Made by a program: the position numbers and the translations under genes. DNA of 63,578 nucleotides from Gammaproteobacteria bacterium (GTDB taxonomy: Bacteria > Pseudomonadota > Gammaproteobacteria > Xanthomonadales > Xanthomonadaceae): positions 1 through 63,578 of the forward strand of contig JANXUD010000033.1 in the NCBI GenBank assembly GCA_025352045.1, in the 5' to 3' direction. Shown here in pieces: positions 1 through 10,121 of this stretch (its first letter is position 1; the number at the start of each line of letters is the position of its first letter). The notes below the pieces were generated by a model. The model was not told the origin of the DNA. It made no database searches and worked only from the letters and a program-made list of their open reading frames with translations.

Positions 1-356
1 TGGACGTGCTCGACCGGCGACTTCGCCAGTTCCTGCCCGACGCGTTGGCCGGGCAATGCCGGTTGGCCAACGTGGATGGGGACAGGCTCGTGTTTTTGGC
101 CAGCAACCCGGTCTGGAAGAACAAGCTGCGGCTGATCGCGGACGTCCTGGTGGACGCGGCGGCCGCGGCCGGTCATCCGGTCCGCATCCTGGTGGTCAAA
201 GTGGTGCCGGGCCTTGCGATGCTCCCGGAAGATCCGGGCCCCTTGGCCGGTAAACTCCTTTCCGAAGCCGTCCGCGAATCGTTGCGGGCGACCGCCCAGT
301 CTGTAGTGGATCCAGACCTCCGGGCTCAATTGTTGAAGCTGGCTTCCTTGCCTTGA
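1..356 (+). CDS. dciA: DciA-like DUF721 protein, 5' end cut by window edge
   Basis: C-terminal part of a DUF721-family protein; the frame is open to the first base, so the true start is probably upstream of the window (first internal start is GTG at 6). The segment with DRRLRQFLP, a central VDGDRLVFLASNPVWKNKLR stretch and a short C-terminal tail fits the family. DciA proteins recruit or load the replicative helicase DnaB in bacteria that lack DnaC. The place beside lpxC and the dcw cluster matches where this gene sits in xanthomonads. It converges on lpxC. The function is from family knowledge, not from a catalytic motif. Confidence 0.7.
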   Translation, partial: DVLDRRLRQFLPDALAGQCRLANVDGDRLVFLASNPVWKNKLRLIADVLVDAAAAAGHPVRILVVKVVPGLAMLPEDPGPLAGKLLSEAVRESLRATAQSVVDPDLRAQLLKLASLP

Positions 357-595
357 ATTGTTTTGCTGCCGGGGATTCTGCCCCAGCACGCCGGCCCGGC
401 TGTTAAGTGACGGTTAATTTACGAAATCGCTGGCCTCTCTTGACACCATTTTCCGTACCCGGTCACGCATTCAAGGCGCCGGGGGCGGTTTCCCGCCCGG
501 CTCCATACGCCAGCGTCCTGTAATTTTCCATGAAAATCATGGACATGGTTTGGCAGCGGCTGTTGGCCGGCGGCGCTGGATGGGCGGGGCACCAA

Positions 596-620
596 TGAAA
601 AAGGCGCCCGTTGGCGCCTT
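596..620 (-). terminator. Rho-independent terminator of lpxC
   Basis: Read on the minus strand 28 bp after the lpxC stop: a perfect 8-bp stem AAGGCGCC / GGCGCCTT with a 4-base loop, running straight into five T residues. It ends the lpxC transcript before the convergent dciA-like gene. The remainder of 357-647 shows no gene. Confidence 0.8.
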
Positions 621-647
621 GTCAGTGAGTGGCCCTGGGGCCGCTGG

Positions 648-1568
648 TCAGAACGCAGAGGCCGGGTGGGCGTAGGAGATGGGGGCTGCCGAGGCCGCGG
701 CTTCGTCGTCGAAGGTGACGTATTCCCAGGCCGACTGGTCGGCCAGCAGGGCGCGCAGCAGCGCATTGTTGAGCGCGTGCCCGGACTTGAAGCCGTAGAA
801 GGCGCCGATCAGGCTGTGCCCGAGCAGGTAGAGGTCGCCGATCGCGTCGAGGATCTTGTGCTTGACGAACTCGTCCTCGTAACGGAGGCCGTCGTCGTTG
901 AGCACGCGGTAGTCGTCCAGCACGATCGCGTTGTCCATCGAGCCGCCCAGCGCCAGCTTGCGCTCGTGCAGGTACTCGATGTCCTTCATGAAACCGAAGG
1001 TGCGCGCGCGGCTGACTTCCTTCACGAAGGAGGTGGTGCTGAAGTCGATCTCGGCGCTGGACACCGACTTGTCGATCATCGGGTGCGCGAATTCGATGGT
1101 GAAGCCGACCTTGAAGCCGTCGAAGGGCTCGAACCGGGCCCACTTGTCGCCGTTCTCGACCTTGATCGGCTTGATGATGCGGACGAAGCGCTTGGCCTTG
1201 GCCTGCTCCTCGACGCCCGCCGACTGCAGCAGGAACACGAAGGGGCCGGCGGAGCCGTCCATGATCGGCACTTCGGGCGCGGACAGGTCCACGTAGGCAT
1301 TGTCGATGCCCAGGCCCGCCATCGCCGAGAGCAGGTGCTCAGTGGTCATGATCCGCACGTCGCCCTGGACCAGGGCCGTGCACAGGCTGGTGTCGCCGAC
1401 CAGTTCGGCACGGGCCTTCACCTCGACCGGACGCGGCAGGTCGACGCGCCGGAACACGATGCCGGTGTCGGGCGCAGCCGGGCGCAAGGTCATGTAGACC
1501 TTCTCGCCACTGTGCAGGCCCACGCCGGTGGCGCGGATCACGTTCTTGAGGGTGCGTTGCCGGATCAT
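648..1568 (-). CDS. lpxC: UDP-3-O-acyl-N-acetylglucosamine deacetylase
   Basis: Zinc amidase for the first committed step of lipid A synthesis: it removes the acetyl group from UDP-3-O-acyl-GlcNAc in the cytoplasm. The protein is 306 residues, the usual length. The N-terminus MIRQRTLKN and GVGLHSG are typical; the zinc-ligand motif TEHLLSA has its histidine at residue 78, and the [16 protein letters not shown] stretch carries the second His and the metal Asp. It is the last gene after ftsZ, separated by 278 bp with an ftsZ terminator and a possible promoter, so it is probably expressed on its own. The start ATG at 1568 gives the canonical N-terminus. Confidence 0.97.
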   Translation of the reverse strand: MIRQRTLKNVIRATGVGLHSGEKVYMTLRPAAPDTGIVFRRVDLPRPVEVKARAELVGDTSLCTALVQGDVRIMTTEHLLSAMAGLGIDNAYVDLSAPEVPIMDGSAGPFVFLLQSAGVEEQAKAKRFVRIIKPIKVENGDKWARFEPFDGFKVGFTIEFAHPMIDKSVSSAEIDFSTTSFVKEVSRARTFGFMKDIEYLHERKLALGGSMDNAIVLDDYRVLNDDGLRYEDEFVKHKILDAIGDLYLLGHSLIGAFYGFKSGHALNNALLRALLADQSAWEYVTFDDEAAASAAPISYAHPASAF

Positions 1569-1612
1569 CTCAGCCCAGTGTTCCCCGCCCGGAGACGCGA
1601 AATATTAACGGA

Positions 1613-1638
1613 ATCATAGCATGGAGGGCTTTTGTCAA
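1613..1638 (-). promoter_or_regulatory. Possible lpxC promoter (suboptimal spacing)
   Basis: On the minus strand 45-70 bp upstream of lpxC: a perfect TTGACA (1638-1633) and a TATGAT (1618-1613). The spacer is only 14 bp instead of 16-18, so both may not be used together. It lies downstream of the ftsZ terminator, where an independent lpxC promoter would be expected. Confidence 0.4.
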
Positions 1639-1783
1639 GCCCTGCCGAAGGTCTTGTTTCACGCGCTCCCTGCGCGACACAGCGTTCCTGGCGCCCTGCG
1701 GGGGCCACCGTTCGAGTCGCGTTGGGCACTCCGTCCCGGATATCCGAGTCCTTTGTATCGCGCCAAGTTCCCCGGCCGCGTGA

Positions 1784-1816
1784 AGAAAAGGACCCGCCGG
1801 GGCTCGCCGGCGGGCC
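1784..1816 (-). terminator. Rho-independent terminator of ftsZ / dcw operon
   Basis: Minus strand, about 30 bp after the ftsZ stop: an 8-bp GC stem CCCGCCGG / CCGGCGGG with a 6-base loop, followed by TTTTCTT. It separates the dcw operon from lpxC. Confidence 0.7.
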
Positions 1817-1846
1817 AAGTTTCCTGGATCACTTGCTGGACCAGCC

Positions 1847-3124
1847 TCAGTCGGCCTGGCGACGCAGGAACGCCGGGATGTCCAGGTAGTTGTGGTCGGT
1901 GGGGCTGTCGGCCAGGGCGGTCTGGGTGACCGTCTCGCCGCCGCGATGGCGCAGGCCGGGATTGCTGCCGGTCGAACCGGACGCATGGCCCAGGCCCACC
2001 GGCGGCAACGAGGCCCCGCCCTGCGCCGACATCGGCTGCGGCGGCATCGCGTCGTAGTCGGCCAGGCCGGTGCTGCCATTGCGCACCAGCTTGACCGGCG
2101 CGCGCAGCTGCTCGCGGAACGACTCCGGGCGATCGCTGCCGCGCACGGCGACGCGCGCGGTGTTGCGGCCCAGGCCGGTCGCCACGACGGTCACGCGGAC
2201 CTCGTCCGCCATCTCCGGGTCGAGCACGGTGCCGATGACGACGGTCGCGTCCTCGGAGCAGAACTCCTCGATCGTGCGGCCAACTTCGTCGAACTCGCGC
2301 ATCGTGAAGTCCGGGCCGGCGGTGATGTTGACCAGCACGCCATTGGCGCCCGACAGGTTGACCTCATCGAGCAGCGGGTTGCTGATCGCCGACTCGGCCG
2401 CCGCTTGCGCGCGGTCGTCGCCGCGGGCGGTGCCGCTGCCCATCATGGCCAGGCCCATCTCGGACATGACCGTGCGCACGTCGGCGAAGTCGACGTTGAT
2501 CAGTCCCGGGCGGACGATCAGGTCGGCGATGCCCTGCACGGCGCCGAGCAGTACGTCATTGGCCGCGCGGAAGGCCTGCATCATGGTCGCGTCGCGGCCG
2601 AGCACGGTGATGAGTTTCTCGTTCGGGATCGTGATCAGCGAATCGCAATGGTTGGCCAGTTCCTCGATGCCCTTGAGCGCGACCTGCATGCGCCGCCGGC
2701 CCTCGAAGGGGAACGGCTTGGTGACCACGGCGACAGTCAGGATGCCGCGCTCCTTGGCCAACTGCGCGACCACGGGCGCCGCACCGGTGCCCGTACCGCC
2801 GCCCATGCCGGCGGTGATGAAGACCATGTCGGCGCCGTCGAGCGCCTCGAGGATGCGTTCGCGGTCCTCGAGCGCGGCCTGCCGGCCGACCTCGGGATTG
2901 GCGCCCGCGCCCAGGCCCTTGGTGACGTTCGCGCCGAGCTGCAGTTGCTGCTTGGCGCCAGACTGCTTGATCGCCTGCGAGTCGGTGTTGGCGGTGACGA
3001 ACTCCACGCCCTCCACGCCCGCCGCGACCATGTGCGCCACGGCGTTGCCACCGCCGCCGCCCACGCCGATGACCTTGATGACGGCATTGGGTGCCAGTCG
3101 TTCCAACAATTCGAATTGAGCCAT
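1847..3124 (-). CDS. ftsZ: Cell division GTPase FtsZ
   Basis: Tubulin-like GTPase that forms the Z ring at midcell. The protein is 425 residues. The GTP-binding glycine loop [10 protein letters not shown] and the N-terminal [10 protein letters not shown] are present. A linker rich in Gly, Pro and Ser leads to the conserved C-terminal peptide [11 protein letters not shown] that binds FtsA and other membrane tethers. It lies 54 bp after ftsA with a clear GAGGA ribosome site before ATG 3124. It is the last gene of the dcw transcript, before a terminator. Confidence 0.98.
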   Translation of the reverse strand: MAQFELLERLAPNAVIKVIGVGGGGGNAVAHMVAAGVEGVEFVTANTDSQAIKQSGAKQQLQLGANVTKGLGAGANPEVGRQAALEDRERILEALDGADMVFITAGMGGGTGTGAAPVVAQLAKERGILTVAVVTKPFPFEGRRRMQVALKGIEELANHCDSLITIPNEKLITVLGRDATMMQAFRAANDVLLGAVQGIADLIVRPGLINVDFADVRTVMSEMGLAMMGSGTARGDDRAQAAAESAISNPLLDEVNLSGANGVLVNITAGPDFTMREFDEVGRTIEEFCSEDATVVIGTVLDPEMADEVRVTVVATGLGRNTARVAVRGSDRPESFREQLRAPVKLVRNGSTGLADYDAMPPQPMSAQGGASLPPVGLGHASGSTGSNPGLRHRGGETVTQTALADSPTDHNYLDIPAFLRRQAD

Positions 3125-3178
3125 GATCGTGTCCTCGTGTTCTTGATGCTGATCCAGGAAAGGGTTCTTGTTTTCTTC

Positions 3179-4414
3179 TTAGAATTCGCCGCGGTACCAG
3201 TTGCGCAACTTGTCGAACAGCGTGCCGGCCTTGCCGGTGTTGATGCGCGGCCGGTGCGGGTGTTCCAGCTGGCTGCCCCAGAGCAGCAAGCCCACGCCGG
3301 TGGCATGCACCGGGTTGCCGACCACCTCGCCGAGGCCGGACACGTGCTGCGGGATGCCGACGCGAACCGGCATGTGCAGCATTTCTTCCGCAAGCTCGAC
3401 CACGCCTTCCATGCGCGAGGCGCCGCCGGTCAGCACCATGCCGGCGCGGACCAGTTCCTCGAACCCGGAACGGCGCAGTTCGGCCTGCACCATCTCGAAG
3501 ATTTCCTCGTAGCGGTTCTGCACCGCCTCCGCGAGGGCCTGTCGTGCCAGCCGGCGCGGCGGACGATCGCCGACGCTCGGGACCTGGATGGATTCTTCCG
3601 CCGTCGCCAGTTGCGCCAGCGCGCAGGCGTATCGGACCTTGATCTGCTCGGCTTCGGGCGTGGGCGTGCGCAGCAAGTGGGCGATGTCGTTGGTGACCTG
3701 GTCGCCGGCGATCGGCAGGGACGCGGTGTGCCGGATCGCGCCCTGCACGAACACCGCGATGTCGGTGGTGCCGGCGCCGATGTCCACCAGCACCACGCCC
3801 AGTTCGCGCTCGTCGGCAGTCAGCACCGCGGTCGACGAGGCCACCGAGCTCAGGATCAGGTCGTCCACCTGCAGGCCGCAGCGCTGCACGCACTTGGTGA
3901 TGTTGGCTGCGGCGCTGACCGCGCAGGTGACCAGGTGGGCGCGCACTTCCAGGCGCACCGCGCTCATGCCGACCGGATTGCGGATGCCTTCCTGCGAATT
4001 GTCGACGATGTATTCCTGGGCGATCGCATGCAGGATCCGCTGGTCGGCCGGCACCGCCACCGCCTTGGCCGCCTCCAGCACCCGGTCCAGGTCGGAATAG
4101 GTCACCTCGCCGCCCGCCACCGGCACGATGCCGGGCGAGTTGCGGCACAGGGTGTGGCTGCCGGAGACGCTGGCGTACACGCTGCGGATCTCGCAGCCGG
4201 CCATCAGTTCGGCTTCCTCGATCGCGCGCTGGATGCTCTGCACGGTGGACTCGATGTCCACCACCACGCCGCGTTTCATGCCGCGCGATTCGTGCGAGCC
4301 GATGCCGATCACGTCGATCTCCTGGCCGGGCGAGTATTCGCCCACCAGTGCGCTGATCTTGGAGGTGCCGATGTCGAGCCCGACGATCAGCGCCTTGTCT
4401 CCCTTGCGATTCAT
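3179..4414 (-). CDS. ftsA: Cell division protein FtsA (actin-like membrane anchor)
   Basis: Actin/Hsp70-fold ATPase that tethers FtsZ to the inner membrane and recruits later division proteins. The protein is 411 residues. The phosphate-1 loop LDIGTSKISALVGE is near the start, VDIGAGTTDIAVF is in the middle and LTGGASRMEG comes later. The C-terminal amphipathic helix ends LRNWYRGEF, the membrane-targeting sequence. The start ATG overlaps the ftsQ stop (ATGA), which implies coupling with ftsQ. Confidence 0.97.
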   Translation of the reverse strand: MNRKGDKALIVGLDIGTSKISALVGEYSPGQEIDVIGIGSHESRGMKRGVVVDIESTVQSIQRAIEEAELMAGCEIRSVYASVSGSHTLCRNSPGIVPVAGGEVTYSDLDRVLEAAKAVAVPADQRILHAIAQEYIVDNSQEGIRNPVGMSAVRLEVRAHLVTCAVSAAANITKCVQRCGLQVDDLILSSVASSTAVLTADERELGVVLVDIGAGTTDIAVFVQGAIRHTASLPIAGDQVTNDIAHLLRTPTPEAEQIKVRYACALAQLATAEESIQVPSVGDRPPRRLARQALAEAVQNRYEEIFEMVQAELRRSGFEELVRAGMVLTGGASRMEGVVELAEEMLHMPVRVGIPQHVSGLGEVVGNPVHATGVGLLLWGSQLEHPHRPRINTGKAGTLFDKLRNWYRGEF

Positions 4415-5223
4415 GTATGCGCCTGTGTTGTAGCGGCTGTGGGAGCGGCTTTAGCCGCGACTGGGGGAGCCTTGACTGGAGAAATCGCGGCTGAAGCCGC
4501 TCCCACTGAAGCCGCTCCCACTGAAGCCGCTGCCACGCCACGCCAGACCAGGGCGAAGCCATTGGTGTAGCGCAGGTCGGCGCGGGCGATGTGGCCGTTG
4601 CTGTCCTCCAGCCGCGGCAGCAGGCGGGCGAAGCGCGCAAGCCGCAGGGCCGGCTCGCCGCGACCGACCTCGATCTCGGTGTCGTCGGACAGCAGCAGGT
4701 TCCAGCTGCCGCGCGTGGACAGGCGCACGCGCCGGACCTGCAGGCCGGCGGCGAGGAACAGCGGCCGCGCCTGGCTGTGGAAGGCCATCAGTTCGGCGGC
4801 GTGGTCGTCGGGTCCCTCGAACAAGGGCAGGCGGTCGTGGCTGCCCGCCGGCGCGGGGAAGATGTCGCCGCGCTCGGACAGCATGCGGTCGGCGCCCCAG
4901 CGCGCCATCGGCCGGTGCTCCACCAGCGCAACTTCGAGCCGGTCCGGCCAGCGCTTGCGCACTTCGACCTTCTGCACCCAGGGCAAGGCGGCCAGCGCTG
5001 TGCGGATGCCCGGCAGGTCCACCGCGAAGAATCCCTTCTGCACCTTCGGCAGCACGACGCTGCGGATGCGCGCATCGCTGACCTGGCGGAATTCGCCGGT
5101 CACGACCAGGTGGCGCATCGGCCAGCGCGAGCCCGCGATCCAGCCGTTGAGCACGGCGACCACGGGCAGCAGCACCAGCGCGACCGCGAGGACCCAGGCC
5201 AGGATGCGCAGCAGGGCGTTCAC
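4411..5223 (-). CDS. ftsQ: Cell division protein FtsQ with REP-derived C-terminus
   Basis: Bitopic division protein; its periplasmic POTRA and beta domains bind FtsB/FtsL. It is about 270 residues, with one membrane helix near residues 5-25 ([17 protein letters not shown]), then a POTRA-like region and a beta domain ending near GFALVWRG. The last 35 or so residues (repeated SVGAA, then Ala/Pro-rich) are translated from REP repeats at 4431-4536 and do not look like FtsQ. I chose the GTG start at 5223 because it overlaps the ddl stop (GTGA), the same junction as its neighbours, and gives a normal N-terminus. Longer upstream starts run inside ddl. Confidence 0.92.
   Translation of the reverse strand: MNALLRILAWVLAVALVLLPVVAVLNGWIAGSRWPMRHLVVTGEFRQVSDARIRSVVLPKVQKGFFAVDLPGIRTALAALPWVQKVEVRKRWPDRLEVALVEHRPMARWGADRMLSERGDIFPAPAGSHDRLPLFEGPDDHAAELMAFHSQARPLFLAAGLQVRRVRLSTRGSWNLLLSDDTEIEVGRGEPALRLARFARLLPRLEDSNGHIARADLRYTNGFALVWRGVAAASVGAASVGAASAAISPVKAPPVAAKAAPTAATTQAHT
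4431..4536. repeat. REP element pair plus three tandem 15-bp half units inside ftsQ
   Basis: Left arm GTGGGAGCGGCTTTAGCCGC begins at 4439; after a spacer comes the inverted arm, then TGAAGCCGCTCCCAC at 4492 and 4507 and TGAAGCCGCTGCCAC at 4522. The same core recurs at 8771, 34782, 37552 and 53890. This copy is in frame within the 3' end of ftsQ and supplies the repeated SVGAA residues. Confidence 0.9.
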
Positions 5224-6212
5224 GCCTGCGCACCCGTGGCAGCGACTTGACGCGCGATTCCCGACACCGGCACGGTGGTTTCCAGGATCCGCCAGCACAG
5301 CGTCTCGAAATCGATACCCACCTGCGCCGCCGCCTTGGGCACCAGCGAATGGCTGGTCATGCCGGGTGCGGTGTTCACTTCGAGCAGGTAGAACGCACCC
5401 TGCCTGTCGCGCATCACGTCCACCCGGCTCCAGCCGCTGCAGCCGATGGCGTGGAAGGCGGCGAGCGACAGCGCGCGGATGCGCGTTTCGGCATCGCCCT
5501 CGAGGCCGGGGCACAGGTATTGGGTGTCTTCGGCCACGTACTTGGCGTGGTAGTCGTAATACTCGCCCGCGGGCACGATGCGGATGCTCGGCAGGGCTTC
5601 GTCGCCCAGGATGCCGACGGTGAGCTCCTGGCCTTCGATCAGCTGCTCCATCAGAAGCTCGCCGGGGTAGCGCGCGGCGAGCGCGACGGCCTGGTCGAGG
5701 TCGGCGTCGTTGAAGACGCGGCTGACGCCGACGCTGGAGCCCTCGCAGCTCGGCTTGACGATCACCGGCAGGCCGAGTTCGCGCGCGGCGGCATGCACGT
5801 CACTGCCGGGCGCCAGGCGGATGTAGCGCGGCGTCGGCAGGCCCAGGCTGAGCCAGACCTGCTTGCTGCGGATCTTGTCCATCGCCAGCGCCGTGCCGAG
5901 CACGCCCGAGCCGGTGCAGGGGACGCCGAGCGCCTCGAGCAGGCCCTGCAGCACGCCGTCTTCGCCGCCACCCTTGTTGCCGTGCAGGATGTTGAAGACG
6001 CGATCGAAGCCCTCGCCCTTCACCAGCGCATCCACCAGCGCGGGGATGCCGTCGACGGCATGCGCATCCACGCCACCCGCCCGCAAGGCGGCCAGGACGT
6101 TCGAGCCCGAGTTCAGCGACACTTCGCGCTCGGAGCTGGTCCCGCCCATCAGCACGGCGACGCGACCAAAGGCGCGCGGGTCGGCGATGCGGGACTGGCG
6201 GAAATCATTCAC
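5220..6212 (-). CDS. ddl: D-alanine--D-alanine ligase
   Basis: ATP-grasp enzyme that makes the D-Ala-D-Ala dipeptide for MurF. It is about 330 residues. [19 protein letters not shown] at the N-terminus, [16 protein letters not shown] and the metal-binding [15 protein letters not shown] near the C-terminus are diagnostic. GTG at 6212 overlaps the murC stop (GTGA) and precedes NDFRQSR; the longer frame upstream is only murC antiphase sequence. It sits in the dcw operon between murC and ftsQ. Confidence 0.95.
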   Translation of the reverse strand: MNDFRQSRIADPRAFGRVAVLMGGTSSEREVSLNSGSNVLAALRAGGVDAHAVDGIPALVDALVKGEGFDRVFNILHGNKGGGEDGVLQGLLEALGVPCTGSGVLGTALAMDKIRSKQVWLSLGLPTPRYIRLAPGSDVHAAARELGLPVIVKPSCEGSSVGVSRVFNDADLDQAVALAARYPGELLMEQLIEGQELTVGILGDEALPSIRIVPAGEYYDYHAKYVAEDTQYLCPGLEGDAETRIRALSLAAFHAIGCSGWSRVDVMRDRQGAFYLLEVNTAPGMTSHSLVPKAAAQVGIDFETLCWRILETTVPVSGIARQVAATGAQA

Positions 6213-7666
6213 GCGTGTGGTCCTCCAAATCCATGGGCGACCAGGTCGTTGGGCACCTGCCCGATGTCGCCGGCGCCCATCACCAGCAGCAGGTCGCCGT
6301 CGTGCAGGATGTCGGCGAGCACGGCGGGCAGTTCCGCGGCGCTGTTGACGACCACGGGGTCGATGCGGCCGCGGGCGCGGATCGCGCGCGCCAGCGACCT
6401 GGAATCGGCGCCGGCGATCGGCGCTTCGCCGGCCGCGTAGACCTCGGTCAGCACGACGGCATCCGAGCTCGAGAGCACGGCGGCGAAGTCGTCGAACAGG
6501 TCGCGGGTGCGGCTGTAGCGATGCGGCTGGAAGGCGACCACCAGGCGGCGCTCGGGCCAGCCGCCACGCGCCGCGGCGAACACCGCCTCGAGCTCGCGCG
6601 GATGGTGGCCGTAGTCGTCCACGACCAGAGCCTTGCCGCGACCAAAGTCGAGCTCGCCCTTGACGTTGAAGCGGCGGCCGATGCCCTGGAAATTCTCCAG
6701 CGCACGCGCGATCGCCACAGGCTCGACGCCGAGCTGCCAGCCGATGGCGGCCGCGGCCAGCGCGTTCTGCACGTTGTGCCGGCCAGGCAGGTTCAGGCGC
6801 ACCGGCAGCGCTTCGCCATCGGGCAGGGTCAGCGTGAAGTGCATGCTGCCGCCGTCCTGGCGCAGGTCGGTGGCGCGCACGTCGGCCTTCTCGTCGAAGC
6901 CGTAGCACATGATGTGGCGCGGCACGACCTCGGCAAGCAACGCCACTTCCGGATCATCCACGCACAGCACCGCCAGTCCGTAGAACGGCAGGCGGTGCAG
7001 GAATTCGTCGAAAGCGGCCTTGACGCGATTGAAGTCACCGCCATAGTTCTCGAGATGGTCGGCGTCGATATTGGTGACCACGGCGATCAGCGGGTTCAGG
7101 CGCAGGAAGCTGCCGTCGCTCTCGTCGGCCTCGCCTACCAGCCAGTCGCCGGAGCCCAGGCGCGCATTGGCGCCGGCGGACAGCAGCTGGCCACCGATCA
7201 CGAAGGTCGGGTCGAGGCCGCCCTCGGACAGGACGCTGGCGGTCAGCGACGTAGTGGTGGTCTTGCCGTGGGTGCCGGCGATGGCGATGCCGCGCTTGAA
7301 GCGCATCAGTTCGGCCAGCATCTCGGCGCGGGGCACCACCGGCACGCGCAGCTCGCGCGCCGCGGCCAGTTCCGGATTGTCCGCCTTGATCGCGCTGGAA
7401 ATCACCACGACATCCGCGTCGCCGACGTTCCCGGCGCGATGCCCGCGCAGGATGCTGGCGCCCAGGCCGGCCAGCCGGCGCGTGGACGCGCTGTCGTTCT
7501 GGTCGGAGCCCGACACCTGGTAGCCGAGCGTCAGCATCACCTCGGCGATGCCGCTCATGCCGACGCCGCCGATGCCGATGAAGTGGATGCGCGGGAAGGC
7601 CTGGGTCAGGTCGCCCTCGTTCATCAGGCGGCGCTGGTTCATGCGCTTGACCGTGTTCGGGCTCAT
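6209..7666 (-). CDS. murC: UDP-N-acetylmuramate--L-alanine ligase
   Basis: Mur ligase that adds L-Ala to UDP-MurNAc with ATP. It is 485 residues. The N-terminal Rossmann motif is [18 protein letters not shown], the central P-loop is [10 protein letters not shown], and the C-terminal ligase domain follows. About 17 residues precede the usual start near MNEGDL, so the true start may be an internal ATG, but ATG 7666 overlaps the murG stop by the ATGA common in this operon. Confidence 0.96.
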   Translation of the reverse strand: MSPNTVKRMNQRRLMNEGDLTQAFPRIHFIGIGGVGMSGIAEVMLTLGYQVSGSDQNDSASTRRLAGLGASILRGHRAGNVGDADVVVISSAIKADNPELAAARELRVPVVPRAEMLAELMRFKRGIAIAGTHGKTTTTSLTASVLSEGGLDPTFVIGGQLLSAGANARLGSGDWLVGEADESDGSFLRLNPLIAVVTNIDADHLENYGGDFNRVKAAFDEFLHRLPFYGLAVLCVDDPEVALLAEVVPRHIMCYGFDEKADVRATDLRQDGGSMHFTLTLPDGEALPVRLNLPGRHNVQNALAAAAIGWQLGVEPVAIARALENFQGIGRRFNVKGELDFGRGKALVVDDYGHHPRELEAVFAAARGGWPERRLVVAFQPHRYSRTRDLFDDFAAVLSSSDAVVLTEVYAAGEAPIAGADSRSLARAIRARGRIDPVVVNSAAELPAVLADILHDGDLLLVMGAGDIGQVPNDLVAHGFGGPHA

Positions 7667-8799
7667 GCGCGGGCCTCCTGGATGACGATGTCGGCGACTC
7701 GGCCGGCGGCATCGGGGAAGGACGCGGCGCGCGCAGCCTCAGCCATCGCCAGCAGGCGCGCACGATCCCCGGACAGCGCCTGCAGCCTGGTGCGGAGGCC
7801 CGCTTCGAGTGCGTCGTCCTGGCGCAGCCATTCGCCACCGCCTCGCTCGGCGAGGAACTCGGCATTGCGCGCCTGGTGGTCGTCCACGGCGCCGGGGAAC
7901 GGCACCAGGAGGCTGCCGACGCCGGCGGCGCAGAGTTCGGCGATGGTCAGGGCACCGGCGCGGCCGATCACCAGGTCGGCCCAGGCATAGGCCCCGGCCA
8001 TGTCGGCGATGAAGGGTTCGATGCTGGCCGAGACGCTTGCCGCGGCGTAGGCGGCGCGTGTTTCGTCGAGCATCTTCGCGCCGCACTGGTGCCGGACGGT
8101 GAAGTGCGCGGCGCCGCCGAGCGCGGCCACGACCTTAGGCACGATGCTGTTGATGGCGCGGGCGCCCTGGCTGCCGCCAAGCACGAGCAGGTTCAGGGGC
8201 GCGGCGTCCGCGCGATTGCCGGGGCTGATGCCCCTCGCCTCGAAGCGGGCCCGGGGCGGCGGCAACGCGGCGATTTCGGCGCGCACGGGATTGCCGACGG
8301 TTTCATTGGCGACGCCCGGGAAGCTGTCCGGGAAGCCGCACAGCACGCGGCGCGCCAGGCGCGCGAGCACGCGGTTGGTCATGCCCGGCGCGCGGTTCTG
8401 CTCGTGCACCAGCAAGGGACGACGCAACAGCCAGGCGGCCAGGCCGCCGGGACCTGCAGCGAAGCCGCCAAAGCTCAGCACCGCGCGCGGCTGTTCGCGA
8501 CGCAGCACGCCGACCGCCTGCCAGAGCGAGCGCAGCAACACCAGCGGCGCGCCCAGCGTGCTGGCGAAGGACTTGCCGCGCAATCCGCGCACGGCGATGG
8601 TGCGGATCGGGAAATCGTTGGCCGGCACCAGGCGGGTTTCCATGCCGCCATCGGCGCCGAGCCAGAGCACCGGCACCTTGCGGTCGCGCAGGGCGCGGGC
8701 GACGGCAAGGCCCGGGAAGATGTGGCCGCCGGTGCCGCCGGCAAGGATCATGACCGGGGCGGTCGGGGTCATCGCGGCTGAAGCCGCTGCCACGCTCAT
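7663..8799 (-). CDS. murG: Undecaprenyl-PP-MurNAc-pentapeptide GlcNAc transferase MurG
   Basis: Peripheral inner-membrane GT-B transferase that converts lipid I to lipid II. It is about 378 residues. The N-terminal lipid I site motif [17 protein letters not shown], the hinge [14 protein letters not shown] and the C-terminal UDP-GlcNAc site [11 protein letters not shown] are clear. ATG 8799 overlaps the ftsW stop (ATGA), but the codons between it and a second ATG at 8772 are half of a REP element, so the native start may be 8772. It is located between ftsW and murC. Confidence 0.95.
   Translation of the reverse strand: MSVAAASAAMTPTAPVMILAGGTGGHIFPGLAVARALRDRKVPVLWLGADGGMETRLVPANDFPIRTIAVRGLRGKSFASTLGAPLVLLRSLWQAVGVLRREQPRAVLSFGGFAAGPGGLAAWLLRRPLLVHEQNRAPGMTNRVLARLARRVLCGFPDSFPGVANETVGNPVRAEIAALPPPRARFEARGISPGNRADAAPLNLLVLGGSQGARAINSIVPKVVAALGGAAHFTVRHQCGAKMLDETRAAYAAASVSASIEPFIADMAGAYAWADLVIGRAGALTIAELCAAGVGSLLVPFPGAVDDHQARNAEFLAERGGGEWLRQDDALEAGLRTRLQALSGDRARLLAMAEAARAASFPDAAGRVADIVIQEARA
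8771..8799. repeat. Half REP element over the murG start
   Basis: ATCGCGGCTGAAGCCGCTGC followed by CACGC matches one arm of the REP core seen elsewhere in the window. It overlaps the first codons of murG and ends at the ftsW stop, giving MurG a short Ala/Ser-rich extension. Confidence 0.75.
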
Positions 8800-10121
8800 C
8801 GCTGCGCCCCGAAGCGCGGTTCGATGCGCGCGCGGCCACCGGTGCGGCTGACCGCCAGCACCGCCGACGGTCGCGGCGCCACGCTGGCGCCGCTGTGCGC
8901 CGGCAGCTGGGGCTCGTCGTCCGACCCGGACTGCAGCGCGTCGCCCCGGGTGCGCGCGGCCTGGCGGCGCTCGGCGCGGTCGAGTTCGCAGCTGATGCGC
9001 AGCAACATGCCGAACGCCGCGCAGGTCATCAGCACGCTCGAGCCGCCGGAGGAAATCAGCGGCAGGGTCAGCCCCTTGGTCGGCAGGATGCCCATGTTCA
9101 CGCCCATGGACACCAGCGCCTGCAGGCTGATCCACAGGCCGATGCCGAAAGCCACGTAGCCCTGGAACGGCAGGCGCATCTCGACGCAGCGCTGGCCGAT
9201 GCGCAGCGCGCGCCAGGTGAACAGCGCATACAGGCCGATGATCACGCAGACCCCGACGAAACCCAGCTCTTCGGCGGTCACCGCGAAGATGAAATCGGTG
9301 TGCGCCTCGGGCAGGTAGTCCAGCTTGAGGATGCTGCCGCCCAGGCCGACACCGGTCAGGTCCCCGCGGCCAATCGCGATCAGCGCCTGCACCAGCTGGT
9401 AACCACTGTCGAGCGCGTCGGCCCAGGGATTGCTGAAGCTGGTCAGGCGGCGCACGCGATACGGCTCGAGCATGACGATGAAGCCCATCAGCGCCACCAC
9501 CACCGCGCCCGGCAGCGCCAGGGTCCGGATGCGTGCGCCGCCCAGCCAGATCATGCCGGCGGTGATCGCGATCAGCAGCGAGGACGAGCCGAAGTCGGGC
9601 TGAAGGAGCAGGAAGCCGACCAGGCCGGCCGCGACCAGCAGGGGCTTGAGCAGGGTGATCACGCTGTTGCCGATGGTGTCGCGGTAGCGCACCAGGTAGC
9701 TGGCCAGCCAGATGATCAGCATCAGCTTGACCGCCTCGACCACCTGGAAATTGGCGAAGCCGATGTTCAGCCAGCGGCGCGCGCCATTGACGGTGCGGCC
9801 GATGCCCGGCACGAACACGGAGGCCAGCAGCACGAAGCACAACAGCAACAGCAGCAGGCTGTGCTGCTCGACCTTCTTCATCTCCAGCCGCATCAGGAAG
9901 CCGGCGATCAGCAGGCCGCCGGCAAGGAAGACCAGGTGCCGGATCAGGTAGTAGAACGGACCCGAGCCATTGCTCATGGCATAGGGCATGGACGCGGACG
10001 CGACCATCACCACACCCAGGCCGGCCAGCGCCAGGGCGATGCACAGCAGCCAGGCGTCGAAGCGTCCTTCGAGCTCGTCGAAGCGCAGGGCCTGGGTGGC
10101 GCGGTCGGTGAACTGGCCCAT
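8796..10121 (-). CDS. ftsW: Septal SEDS glycosyltransferase FtsW
   Basis: Multi-pass SEDS-family peptidoglycan polymerase working with FtsI at the septum. It is about 441 residues with roughly ten membrane helices starting near residue 24. [10 protein letters not shown] and [19 protein letters not shown] are the family signatures. ATG 10121 shares its A with the mraY stop (TGATG). The C-terminal 60 or so residues are hydrophilic and Arg/Ser rich. murD, which in many bacteria sits just before ftsW, is absent. Confidence 0.96.
   Translation of the reverse strand: MGQFTDRATQALRFDELEGRFDAWLLCIALALAGLGVVMVASASMPYAMSNGSGPFYYLIRHLVFLAGGLLIAGFLMRLEMKKVEQHSLLLLLLCFVLLASVFVPGIGRTVNGARRWLNIGFANFQVVEAVKLMLIIWLASYLVRYRDTIGNSVITLLKPLLVAAGLVGFLLLQPDFGSSSLLIAITAGMIWLGGARIRTLALPGAVVVALMGFIVMLEPYRVRRLTSFSNPWADALDSGYQLVQALIAIGRGDLTGVGLGGSILKLDYLPEAHTDFIFAVTAEELGFVGVCVIIGLYALFTWRALRIGQRCVEMRLPFQGYVAFGIGLWISLQALVSMGVNMGILPTKGLTLPLISSGGSSVLMTCAAFGMLLRISCELDRAERRQAARTRGDALQSGSDDEPQLPAHSGASVAPRPSAVLAVSRTGGRARIEPRFGAQR

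Noticed and set aside
1892-4570. An 892-codon frame on the + strand over ftsZ and ftsA
   Set aside because: Shadow of two certain genes on the minus strand; the His/Arg/Asp-rich product is the usual high-GC antisense composition.
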